A stretch of 28,503 nucleotides of DNA, taken from positions 1 to 28,503 of IMG/VR virus record IMGVR_UViG_3300032092_004397. One strand, given 5' to 3'. The DNA is from a virus. Below the pieces are notes generated by a model, which worked only from the letters and a program-made list of their open reading frames with translations, did not search any database and had not been told where the DNA came from. The position numbers and the translations under genes were made by a program. Shown piece after piece: positions 22,817 through 28,503 of the stretch (positions within the stretch are counted from its first letter, which is position 1; the number at the start of each line of letters is the position of its first letter).

Positions 22817-23127
22817 GCGAAGGCGATGGCTTTATCGAGACGATCAACACGCTCTTTGGCGGGGCGGTGACCACGTTGATCGGGGCCTTCACCGGGCGGC
22901 TCATGTGGCATTCGGGCGAAGTGAAGCTTGGGCGGCGGCGCTTTTTTGGCAAGGAGCTCCTTTGGGAAATCCCTGTGGCCGTCGGCATGGCGCTGATTGG
23001 CGAGGCGGCCGCGCGCTACATCGGGCTCGCGCAGCCGGTCTCGACCGGGTTCGTGGCGACATTGGCCTATCTTGGGCCGCGCGGAGCGGAGGCATTGCTG
23101 ACCGCTTGGATTGGGCGGAAGAAATAA
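22813..23127 (+). CDS. putative holin
   Basis: This 104-aa protein overlaps the fibre stop by four bases (ATGA). Hydrophobic stretches at about 16-27 (GAVTTLIGAFTG), 52-72 (IPVAVGMALIGEAAARYIGL) and 77-88 (GFVATLAYLGPR) could be two or three membrane helices. The Lys/Arg-rich segment between them (KLGRRRFFGKE) and the charged C-terminus are usual for holins. It is followed by a membrane protein and then the endolysin, so a membrane-pore role fits. Resemblance to the LydA-type holin group is from memory only. Confidence 0.65.
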   Translation: MSEGDGFIETINTLFGGAVTTLIGAFTGRLMWHSGEVKLGRRRFFGKELLWEIPVAVGMALIGEAAARYIGLAQPVSTGFVATLAYLGPRGAEALLTAWIGRKK

Positions 23128-23128
23128 C

Positions 23129-23145
23129 CTGCCCAAATTGGGCAG
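23129..23145. terminator. short hairpin after the holin gene
   Basis: CTGCCCAA and TTGGGCAG form an eight-base palindrome around one base, beginning two bases after the holin stop. No T run follows, so it may be a weak terminator or an RNA-stabilising hairpin. Confidence 0.3.
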
Positions 23146-23215
23146 AGCGCAAGATAGCTTCACCTCGTAGCGGTAAGGCGCTAACGTCGCCAAAACCAAA
23201 CGCAGGGGCCGGGGC

Positions 23216-23692
23216 GTGCAGCACGAGAAAATCTACAGCATCTTCGGCCAAATGCTGGCCTTTGCCGTTTTGGGCCTGATGTTTTGTTCCGTCTATTGGA
23301 CCCTTCACGGGTTGATAGGGCTATCGGCGCCCTTGCTTGGGCAAACTGGTAGCCTCTTTCTCGGATTGGCCGGAATTCCACTCTTGCTTATCATAGCAAG
23401 ACGAAGCGTTAGCTTGGCTTTGGTCGTGTCTTTGCTGATCGCTGGGGTAGATCGCGCCTATTATCGGGGTGCCGATTATCCGTTGGCCAATAGCGTGATT
23501 GCGGGCCTCTGCTTTGTGATTGCAGCGGTCATGTTGATCGGCGTCCTGTCGGAGCGCAGGAAGTTTGCCAACAAGGCCCTGCCGAAAGTGCTGATGGTTG
23601 TTTTGGGATTGGCCTTTCTGCTGCCAGCGGGGCTCATCGCCAAAGTGCTGACCATGCTGCGGATCCTCCCCCAAAGGTCGGACAGCGAATAG
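23216..23692 (+). CDS. polytopic membrane protein of the lysis region
   Basis: This 158-aa protein starts at GTG 23216 and shows four or five likely membrane helices: FGQMLAFAVLGLMFCSVYW, then GSLFLGLAGIPLLLIIA, VSLALVVSLLIAGVDRA, VIAGLCFVIAAVMLIGVL and VLMVVLGLAFLLPAGLIA. I do not recognise a family. Its position between holin and endolysin suggests a lysis-timing or second holin role, but a superinfection-exclusion moron is equally possible. It is in the phage direction, unlike the other cargo genes. The 5' GTG is in a GC-rich context with a moderate ribosome site (AGGGGCC). Confidence 0.6.
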   Translation: MQHEKIYSIFGQMLAFAVLGLMFCSVYWTLHGLIGLSAPLLGQTGSLFLGLAGIPLLLIIARRSVSLALVVSLLIAGVDRAYYRGADYPLANSVIAGLCFVIAAVMLIGVLSERRKFANKALPKVLMVVLGLAFLLPAGLIAKVLTMLRILPQRSDSE

Positions 23693-23801
23693 GCCAAGGC
23701 GGTTTGACCTCCCCCCTGTTTGAGGCCTGACCCCAGAGCTCACCCGACCTCCTGAACCGTCATCGCCAGAAATAGCCCTGGTGGCACCCACCAACCTCAA
23801 G

Positions 23802-23829
23802 CGCCGTCCCGTCTCCGGGGCGGCGTTTT
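23802..23829 (+). terminator. Rho-independent terminator just before the endolysin
   Basis: CGCCGTCCCG (23802-23811) pairs with CGGGGCGGCG (23816-23825) across a TCTC loop: ten pairs with one G-U. It is followed by TTTT. This is the clearest intrinsic terminator in the window. It ends 20 bases before the endolysin start, so endolysin expression would need readthrough or antitermination, or a promoter I cannot see. Confidence 0.7.
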
Positions 23830-23848
23830 GCATTGCATGGAGAAGACC

Positions 23849-24781
23849 ATGACGCTTTACGACATCGCCCGCAGCTATATCGGCACCACCGAGGGGCCTG
23901 GCCCCGCCGACAATCCCATCATCATGGAGATGTATGCCTCGGTTGGTCAGGCCCATGTCGAGCATGATGAGGTGGCTTGGTGTGCTGCCTTCGTCGGGCA
24001 TTGCCTCGAGAAGGCGGGCATTCGGTCAACGCGCCGGCTGAACGCGCGGTCCTATCTCGACTGGGGCGTGCCGGTTGAGATCGCGGAGGCCCGGCAGGGA
24101 GATATCGGCGTCATCCCGCGCGGGTCGTCCGGCTGGCAGGGGCATGTCTTCTTCATCGACCGGGTCGAGGGGCAATGGGTCTGGGGCCTTGGCGGCAATC
24201 AGGATGATGCGGTCAATGTGAAGCGCTATCCGGTGGCAAAGCTTTTGGGCGTGCGGCGTGCAGGGAACGTCGCACCTGCCGTGACGCTTTCTGTTGCGAC
24301 GGTCCAGCGGCGCCTGAAACAACTCGGCTATCACGAGGTGGGTCAAATCGACGGGCGCATTGGGCCGCGCACGCAAGCTGCGATCCTTGCCTTCCGCCAG
24401 GACAACATCCTGCCACTTGCTCCGATCGTTGATGTCGCACTTACCGAGGCGCTGGAAGCCGCGCCCCCGCGGCAGATTGCGCCGGAGCGTACAACGGGCG
24501 TTCCGACGGGCAGTCGAATTGTCTCAGCAGCCAATGCCCAGATCGGGCTTGGGGTACTTGGCGCGGCGGGCACGATCGGGAGCCAGATTGCGCCGGCCCT
24601 GATTGAAGCCGAACATGCCCGTGAAACAGCCGGGCGCCTGTTCAACCTGATCGGGCTTGAGGCTTGGCTTGCGAGCGCGCTGCCGTGGATCGGAGCGGCC
24701 GTGTTCCTCGGGGTGATCTTCTATGCCCTGCGCGCCCGCGCGGCCCGGATCGAGGACCATCGGACGGGGAAGACGCCATGA
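23849..24781 (+). CDS. endolysin, NlpC/P60-like peptidase with peptidoglycan-binding domain and C-terminal membrane anchor
   Basis: This 310-aa protein has an N-terminal papain-like domain of the TIGR02594 kind with candidate Cys45 (EVAWCAAFVGHCLEKAG), His99 (WQGHVFFIDRV) and Asn117 (GLGGNQDD). Residues about 148-205 are a peptidoglycan-binding repeat (VATVQRRLKQLGY, then DGRIGPRTQAAILAFRQDN). Near the C-terminus lies a hydrophobic helix (about 278-295, LPWIGAAVFLGVIFYALRA) that may hold the enzyme in the inner membrane until the holin acts. ATG 23849 is chosen because GGAGAAG lies four bases upstream; ATG 23837 is possible. The stop overlaps the next start as ATGA. Confidence 0.88.
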   Translation: MTLYDIARSYIGTTEGPGPADNPIIMEMYASVGQAHVEHDEVAWCAAFVGHCLEKAGIRSTRRLNARSYLDWGVPVEIAEARQGDIGVIPRGSSGWQGHVFFIDRVEGQWVWGLGGNQDDAVNVKRYPVAKLLGVRRAGNVAPAVTLSVATVQRRLKQLGYHEVGQIDGRIGPRTQAAILAFRQDNILPLAPIVDVALTEALEAAPPRQIAPERTTGVPTGSRIVSAANAQIGLGVLGAAGTIGSQIAPALIEAEHARETAGRLFNLIGLEAWLASALPWIGAAVFLGVIFYALRARAARIEDHRTGKTP

Positions 24782-25035
24782 TCCCGTTCGTCACGCAGGT
24801 CTTCGCCGCCATCGCTCGCCGTGCCCTCTTTTGGGGCGGGCTGGCCCTGATCTTCTTCGCCGCTTTGCGCGTGGCCAGCCGTCAGGGCCGCCATGCGGCC
24901 AAGGCCGACTTTGCCATCCGCCGTGCCGAGGCTCGCATTCGGGCACTGCAGACATCCAAGGAAATCCGTCATGAGGTTCAAAACGCTGACCGTACTGATC
25001 TTGAGCGCCGGGTTGATCGCTGGATGCGGGATTGA
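24778..25035 (+). CDS. inner-membrane spanin-like protein (Rz-like)
   Basis: This 85-aa protein overlaps the endolysin stop by four bases. It has a single N-terminal membrane helix (about 15-32, RALFWGGLALIFFAALRV) followed by a charged coiled-coil-like segment (AKADFAIRRAEARIRALQTS), as in i-spanins. Its last 65 bases overlap the start of a lipoprotein gene in another frame, the classic embedded Rz/Rz1 plan. It is much shorter than lambda Rz (153 aa), so a spanin role is inferred from context and architecture. Confidence 0.72.
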   Translation: MIPFVTQVFAAIARRALFWGGLALIFFAALRVASRQGRHAAKADFAIRRAEARIRALQTSKEIRHEVQNADRTDLERRVDRWMRD

Positions 25036-25174
25036 GCCGCGGGGGGTGCGGAACGACTGTGATTGGGCAGAGCCGATCCGGCCCTCGCGCGCGGATGTGA
25101 TGAGCGACGGCACGCTGGCGCAGATCCTTGCCCATAATGAGGTCGGTGCCCGGCTTTGCGGGTGGGCGCCATGA
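24971..25174 (+). CDS. outer-membrane lipoprotein, spanin-like (Rz1-like)
   Basis: This 67-aa frame starts inside the previous gene, +1 relative to it. The N-terminus is a lipoprotein signal, FKTLTVLILSAGLIAGC, with lipobox IAGC and cleavage before Cys19. The mature peptide is about 49 residues with several prolines (GIEPRGVRND, AEPIRPSRAD), like a short o-spanin. It would bridge to the inner-membrane partner to fuse the two membranes in the last step of lysis. It ends at TGA overlapping an ATG that starts the truncated stub of the 26033 gene. Confidence 0.78.
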   Translation: MRFKTLTVLILSAGLIAGCGIEPRGVRNDCDWAEPIRPSRADVMSDGTLAQILAHNEVGARLCGWAP

Positions 25175-25213
25175 CCAACACGCATCTTCAGGAAGGACCG
25201 GTCATCCTGATCG
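25171..25213 (+). pseudogene. 5' stub of the 26033 gene
   Basis: ATG 25171 overlaps the spanin lipoprotein stop as ATGA and encodes MTNTHLQEGPVILI, which matches MTTSLQEGPVILI at the start of the intact gene at 26033. From CTT (25186) 26 of 28 bases are identical, and the two differences are at third codon positions (GGA/GGT and ATC/ATT). After 25213 similarity stops and the frame runs into the antisense 3' end of the YecA-like gene, ending at 25314. This is a clear remnant of the original coupled start. Confidence 0.85.
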
Positions 25214-25229
25214 CGAGCAGAGGCGGACC

Positions 25230-25913
25230 TCAGTTCTTGCCGCAGCACTGTTTGTATTTGCGGCCTGAGCCGCAGCGACAGGGATCGTTGCGACCGGGGC
25301 GTTGCGCACTCTGATGGGGGCGGCCCGGCAGGTTGGCCGCCTGTGTGCGGCTGAGTTCCGGCCGCGATTGGTGCAGGATCGTCGCCACGCAGTTCGGGAT
25401 CAGGTCCGGCGCTTCGAGATCAATCTCGTCGATCTCTTCGTCAGAGAAGTTGCTCTCGCCGAGATTGATATCTGCCAAAGCCATAATAAAGATCATGGTC
25501 TCACGGGTCTCATCATCGGCGCGATCAAGGAGCGCCTCCCAGGCCTTGGGCCGCAAAGCCATGGCATGGGTGAACCCGGCGATCCAGGCTTCCCAGAGAA
25601 CTTCCTCGCTGATGGAATCGATCTCATAGATGGGCTCGAGCCAGAGTGACCGGGTCATTGCCTCGGCCACCGCATTGTAATGCGCCATCACGGCACTGAT
25701 GGTCTCTTGCGCGGTCTTGAGGTCGGGGAACCCGGCATCTTTGCGCTCGCCCCAGACATCAGCAAGCCAGTCTGAGGGCGGGATCATCTCTGGGCAGGCG
25801 AGAATGCCGGTGATGAAGCCATCCAGTTCGCTCAAGGTCATTGGCTCGTCGTCGATGGGCAGGGCTGACAGGAGATCATCGAGGTGCTGCAGCCGTTCGT
25901 CGTCCTGATCCAT
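25230..25913 (-). CDS. YecA/UPF0149 family protein with C-terminal SEC-C metal-binding motif
   Basis: This 227-aa protein opens with LSELDGFITGILACPEMIPP, the UPF0149 signature, then WLADVWGERK, LEPIYEIDSISEEVLWEA and WIAGFTHAMALRPKAWEALL. The C-terminus ends in the SEC-C motif NDPCRCGSGRKYKQCCGKN, a zinc- or iron-binding segment also found on SecA. Family members have no settled activity; a link to protein translocation or ribosome-associated processes has been proposed. The ATG at 25913 follows AAGGA eight or nine bases upstream; an in-frame start at 25970 would add 19 residues. It is antisense cargo between lysis and fibre genes. Confidence 0.85.
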   Translation of the reverse strand: MDQDDERLQHLDDLLSALPIDDEPMTLSELDGFITGILACPEMIPPSDWLADVWGERKDAGFPDLKTAQETISAVMAHYNAVAEAMTRSLWLEPIYEIDSISEEVLWEAWIAGFTHAMALRPKAWEALLDRADDETRETMIFIMALADINLGESNFSDEEIDEIDLEAPDLIPNCVATILHQSRPELSRTQAANLPGRPHQSAQRPGRNDPCRCGSGRKYKQCCGKN

Positions 25914-26032
25914 GGCCCAATCCTTTTGCCAACTCTCGCGATCCTTAACCGCGATTGACCGCAGCCACAATTGAAGCCGTACCGGCCGAACAGCGAAAGC
26001 CAGTCCAGCCGATCATCTCCTCTGGGGCATAA

Positions 26033-26392
26033 ATGACAACATCACTTCAGGAAGGTCCGGTCATTCTGATCGGTTATGAATACCGGCTGCAACTGCAGGC
26101 CGAGGCTGACCGCTTTCCTCAGGGCGCCAGTTTTGCTGGGCAGGTACGCAGCGCGATCAGCGCGGACGCGGTCTTGGCGGAGCTTTCGACGGCCATGGGC
26201 AGTGTGTTACGCGTGGACGGGCGCACGTTGGAAATCGTGCTGTCCCCTGACGTGACGGCGCGCCTTGCGCCCGGCGGGGTCGTCCTCGATCTCGTGCGTA
26301 CCGATCTGACCCCCGACCGACACCTCGGCTTCGTGCTGGAAATCCCCGTGGTCTTGCCGGTGACGCGGCTCCCTGTCGCCGGGGAGCTTTGA
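26033..26392 (+). CDS. phage protein of the fibre region, unknown function
   Basis: This 119-aa protein begins MTTSLQEGPVILIGYEYRLQ. It has a strand-rich second half (SVLRVDGRTLEIVLSPDVTA, then VVLDLVRTDLTPDRHLGFVL and EIPVVLPVTRLPV). I do not recognise the family. Its place before the collagen-like and fibre genes suggests a small fibre connector or a baseplate-upper type protein. The same N-terminus occurs as a stub at 25171, so the gene was originally coupled to the spanin gene. The current ATG at 26033 has a weak ribosome site (TCTGGGG about nine bases away). Confidence 0.7.
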   Translation: MTTSLQEGPVILIGYEYRLQLQAEADRFPQGASFAGQVRSAISADAVLAELSTAMGSVLRVDGRTLEIVLSPDVTARLAPGGVVLDLVRTDLTPDRHLGFVLEIPVVLPVTRLPVAGEL

Positions 26393-26395
26393 ACG

Positions 26396-26623
26396 ATGGA
26401 AGCCGCACTCGAGCTTCGACCCCTGATTGGGCCGATCCGCCTGCATCTGACCTCCAGCGAACCGATCCGACTGCGCGTTCTGTCTGGGCCAGTGGCTGTG
26501 CGGCTTCTCGGCCAACCTGGACCCCAAGGCCGGACGGGGCTGCAGGGGGACAAGGGAGACCCCGGCACACCTGGGATCACCATTCTGCCCACTGATACCC
26601 CGATCAATGGAGGATTCTTCTGA
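26396..26623 (+). CDS. short collagen-like fibre protein
   Basis: This 75-aa protein starts four bases after the preceding stop, with GGGGAG upstream. Residues about 39-62 are Gly-X-Y triplets (GQPGPQGRTGLQG, then DKGDPGTPG), a short collagen-like rod that would trimerise. The first part (LIGPIRLHLTSSEPIRLRVL) is strand-forming and may be the tail-side plug. Proteins like this link tail tips to fibres in other phages. Its stop overlaps the next ATG (TGATG). Confidence 0.8.
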   Translation: MEAALELRPLIGPIRLHLTSSEPIRLRVLSGPVAVRLLGQPGPQGRTGLQGDKGDPGTPGITILPTDTPINGGFF

Positions 26624-27672
26624 TGGCCAATACCATCCAACTCAAGCGCCGGGTCTCAGGGCTCGCTGGCGCGCCGGCGGCGCTCAAATCCGGCGAACTC
26701 GCCCATAACGAGGTCGATGACACGCTTTATGTTGGCAAGGGGGATGATGGGGCGGGCAATGCGACTTCTGTGGTGCCGCTCGCCGGCAAGGGCGCCTTTG
26801 TCGATCTGACGGGGGCGCAAAGCATTGCCGGAGCCAAGACCTTCGCTGCCGTCCCCAAATCCGCCCAAGACGCCAGTGGCGGGACGGATCTCATCCGCAA
26901 ATCGCAATTTGACGCGGGGTTGGTAGCGAAAGCGGCGCTGAGCCACAGCCATGTCTTGACGGATATCACCGGGTTGCAAGGCGCGCTCGAGGCCAAGGCG
27001 CCACTGGCTTCCCCTGCGCTGACGGGAGTGCCCACTGCCCCCACCGCGCAATCAGGCGCAAACAGCACACAAATCGCCACCACCGCCTTCGTGCAACAGG
27101 CCACTGTCGCCTTTGGCCCCGGCGATATGCTGAAATCCACCTATGACACCGACAATGACGGCAAGGTCGATGCGGCCGAGGTGGCCGATGCAGCACCTTG
27201 GGCGGGTATCACCGGCAAACCGACAAGCTTCCCGCCCGCGGCCCATACCCATGCGGTGAGCGATGTGACGGGCCTGCAAGCGGCACTGGATGCGAAAGCG
27301 CCGCTTGCTTCCCCCGCGCTGACCGGAACGCCGACGGCGCCCACAGCGCTCTTGGGCACCAACACGACGCAGCTTGCGACGACGGGGTTTGTGACTGCGG
27401 CCATCGGCGCGCTGATCGATGCAGCCCCGGGCGCCATGGATACTTTGAACGAGCTTGCGGCCGCTCTCGGGGATGATCCGAGTTTTGCTGCCACCGTGAC
27501 CAACGCGCTGGCGGGGAAACTGGCTTCTGCTTCAAACCTTGCCGATCTGCCGAACAAGGCAACATCGCGGACGAATTTGGGGCTTGGCTCACTTGCCACG
27601 CAGGCCGCGAGCAGCGTCGCGATCACCGGTGGGACGATCGACGGCATTGCACTTGATGGGGGCACGTTCTGA
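26623..27672 (+). CDS. tail fibre protein with internal repeats and an EF-hand-like loop
   Basis: This 349-aa protein starts with the fibre module ANTIQLKRRVSGLAG, a good ribosome site (GGAGGA) eight bases upstream. Two similar blocks begin at about residues 108 and 208: HSHVLTDITGLQGALEAK and HTHAVSDVTGLQAALDAK, each followed by APLASPALTG...PTAPTA and TTQLATTGFV-like strands. Between them DTDNDGKVDAAE matches the 12-residue EF-hand loop, with Asp at 1, 3, 5 and 9 and Glu at 12. The C-terminal ALDGG and SRTNLGLGSLA segment is shared with the 22157 fibre. It is probably a trimeric, calcium-stabilised fibre shaft. Confidence 0.88.
   Translation: MANTIQLKRRVSGLAGAPAALKSGELAHNEVDDTLYVGKGDDGAGNATSVVPLAGKGAFVDLTGAQSIAGAKTFAAVPKSAQDASGGTDLIRKSQFDAGLVAKAALSHSHVLTDITGLQGALEAKAPLASPALTGVPTAPTAQSGANSTQIATTAFVQQATVAFGPGDMLKSTYDTDNDGKVDAAEVADAAPWAGITGKPTSFPPAAHTHAVSDVTGLQAALDAKAPLASPALTGTPTAPTALLGTNTTQLATTGFVTAAIGALIDAAPGAMDTLNELAAALGDDPSFAATVTNALAGKLASASNLADLPNKATSRTNLGLGSLATQAASSVAITGGTIDGIALDGGTF
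26944..27393 (+). repeat. two diverged 150-base repeats within the fibre gene
   Basis: The segments 26944-27093 and 27244-27393 encode similar 50-residue blocks (HSHVLTDITGLQ and HTHAVSDVTGLQ onward), spaced by 300 bases. They share stretches such as CCCCTGCGCTGAC and CCCCCGCGCTGAC. Such blocks are common in tail fibre shafts and can change in number by recombination. Confidence 0.7.
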
Positions 27673-27675
27673 GCC

Positions 27676-28269
27676 ATGGCCAACACGCTTCTAGTCAAGC
27701 GCACGACGGTCGCGGGCCGGGTGCCGACCACCGCACAGCTTGCGACCGGGGAGCTTGCGGTTAATGTGACCGACGGCAAACTTTATCTCAAAAAAAGCGC
27801 CAGCGGCGTTGAAAGCATCGTCGACGTGACGGCCGGCGGCATGACCGATGCTGAACTCTTCGCCAAGGTGACTGCGCAGGATGGCACCGGCTCCGGCCTT
27901 GATGCTGATCTTCTCGATGGCAGCCACGCCAGCGCCTTTGCCCTGCTGGCGGGGGCCACCTTCACCGGCACGGTCACCGCGTCGAACTTTGTGTCGTCCT
28001 CGGACGCGCGACTCAAATCCGACATCGCCGGGATCCCGGATGCACTTCAGAAACTGCGGGTGCTGAGGGGCGTCACCTATCGCATGGCCGGGTCCGATCT
28101 CCGCCAGATGGGTCTCATCGCGCAAGACGTGCAGGCCGTTGCGCCGGAAGTCGTGGTCGAGACTGAGGGTGTGTTGCGCCTTGCCTATGGCAATCTCATC
28201 GGCCTCCTCGTCGAGGCCATCAAGGACCTCGCATCTGAGGTCGATCAGCTCAAAAGGACCGCCCCATGA
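27676..28269 (+). CDS. tail fibre protein with S74 chaperone domain (second copy)
   Basis: This 197-aa protein starts three bases after the previous stop with the N-terminal module ANTLLVKRTTVAGRV, similar to the 26623 fibre. It then has ELAVNVTDGKLYLKK and the frequent fibre motif LDADLLDGSHASAF. The S74 chaperone begins at SSSDARLKSDIAG (about 107-119), then LIAQDVQAVAPEVVVETEG and NLIGLLVEAIKDLASEV. Its C-terminal half is strongly similar to that of the 22157 protein, so the phage carries two S74 fibres. The stop overlaps the next ATG as ATGA. Confidence 0.88.
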   Translation: MANTLLVKRTTVAGRVPTTAQLATGELAVNVTDGKLYLKKSASGVESIVDVTAGGMTDAELFAKVTAQDGTGSGLDADLLDGSHASAFALLAGATFTGTVTASNFVSSSDARLKSDIAGIPDALQKLRVLRGVTYRMAGSDLRQMGLIAQDVQAVAPEVVVETEGVLRLAYGNLIGLLVEAIKDLASEVDQLKRTAP

Positions 28270-28503
28270 TCGAGACCGGGCTTTATGCCATCACGAACTG
28301 CGGCGTGCCGCGCCATTACGCGGTCGATGTCAAACCGGGCTATGCCGGGCTTGCGGTCTTTGTTCCTACCAGCGATGGCACAACTGCGGGCATGGCGGGT
28401 ATCATGCTCTGGGCTGATCTGCGCACCTATCTCGAGACCCCGCCCGATTTTGGCAACGCGGCAGGCTTTGTCGACACGCGAAATGACGAGGTCTTTGTCC
28501 CAG
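28266..28503 (+). CDS. phage protein, truncated by the window end
   Basis: ATG 28266 overlaps the fibre stop by four bases, and the frame is open to the last base (79 codons seen). The residues (MIETGLYAITNCGVPRHYAV, then DVKPGYAGLAVFVPTSDGTT) do not match a family I know. Position suggests a fibre-associated or tail-end protein. Confidence 0.65.
   Translation, partial: MIETGLYAITNCGVPRHYAVDVKPGYAGLAVFVPTSDGTTAGMAGIMLWADLRTYLETPPDFGNAAGFVDTRNDEVFVP

Noticed and set aside
1-28503. Gene transfer agent rather than prophage
   Set aside because: The DUF2163-like and NlpC/P60-like genes recall transfer agents, but the GpA terminase, gpB portal, gpD and gpE capsid set and the lysis and S74 fibre genes are lambda-type, unlike the HK97-type RcGTA head.
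1-28503. CRISPR arrays, tRNA or rRNA genes, insertion sequences
   Set aside because: I saw no regularly spaced repeats, no cloverleaf-like segments and no transposase; the direct repeats found are gene-start stubs and fibre modules.

Overview
The window is the structural and lysis half of a lambda-type siphovirus prophage in an alphaproteobacterium, most likely a member of the Rhodobacteraceae (Rhodobacter/Paracoccus/Roseobacter relatives). The reasons are the high G+C content, the style of the tail proteins, and a tail block (tail tube, chaperone, tape measure, 195-aa minor tail protein, DUF2163-like protein, small NlpC/P60-like peptidase, gpJ-like tip) in the order usual for prophages of that family. 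No integrase, repressor, replication gene, tRNA or attachment site is visible, so the early region lies outside.

Layout on the plus strand: small and large terminase (781-3181), gpW-like joiner (3855), portal (4076), ClpP-like prohead protease (5589), gpD-like decoration (6576), gpE-like major capsid (6993), head-tail attachment (8006), gpZ-like protein (8324), tail terminator-like (9904), tail tube (11391), tail assembly chaperone with a programmed -1 frameshift (12346-13013), tape measure (14374), three minor tail proteins (16836, 17464, 18763), gpJ-like tip (19493), S74 fibre (22157), holin candidate (22813), membrane protein (23216), endolysin (23849), overlapping spanin-like pair (24778, 24971), then a host-recognition block: small protein (26033), collagen-like protein (26396), EF-hand fibre (26623), second S74 fibre (27676) and a gene running off the end (28266).

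A striking set of minus-strand cassettes interrupts this late operon: a pRiA4b ORF-3-like gene, PrlF-YhaV, a bactofilin, a secreted nuclease, HigBA, two VapBC pairs and a YecA/SEC-C protein. Four are complete toxin-antitoxin modules. They are all transcribed against the phage genes, and most end within a few tens of bases of the upstream phage stop codon. In two places, and possibly a third, the cassette is preceded by a short stub of the 5' end of the phage gene that is intact on its far side. The stub of the tape measure gene is at 13645-13701 (intact gene at 14374), and the stub of the 26033 gene is at 25171-25213. Matching codons differ mostly at synonymous positions, so these look like recombination scars between diverged phages rather than recent duplications.

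Together the plus-strand genes would package DNA, build a head and a flexible non-contractile tail, lyse the cell (holin, endolysin, spanins) and present fibres. All structural frames appear full length, so the phage may still be functional. The cassettes probably serve prophage or host maintenance, and convergent late transcription could link their expression to induction.
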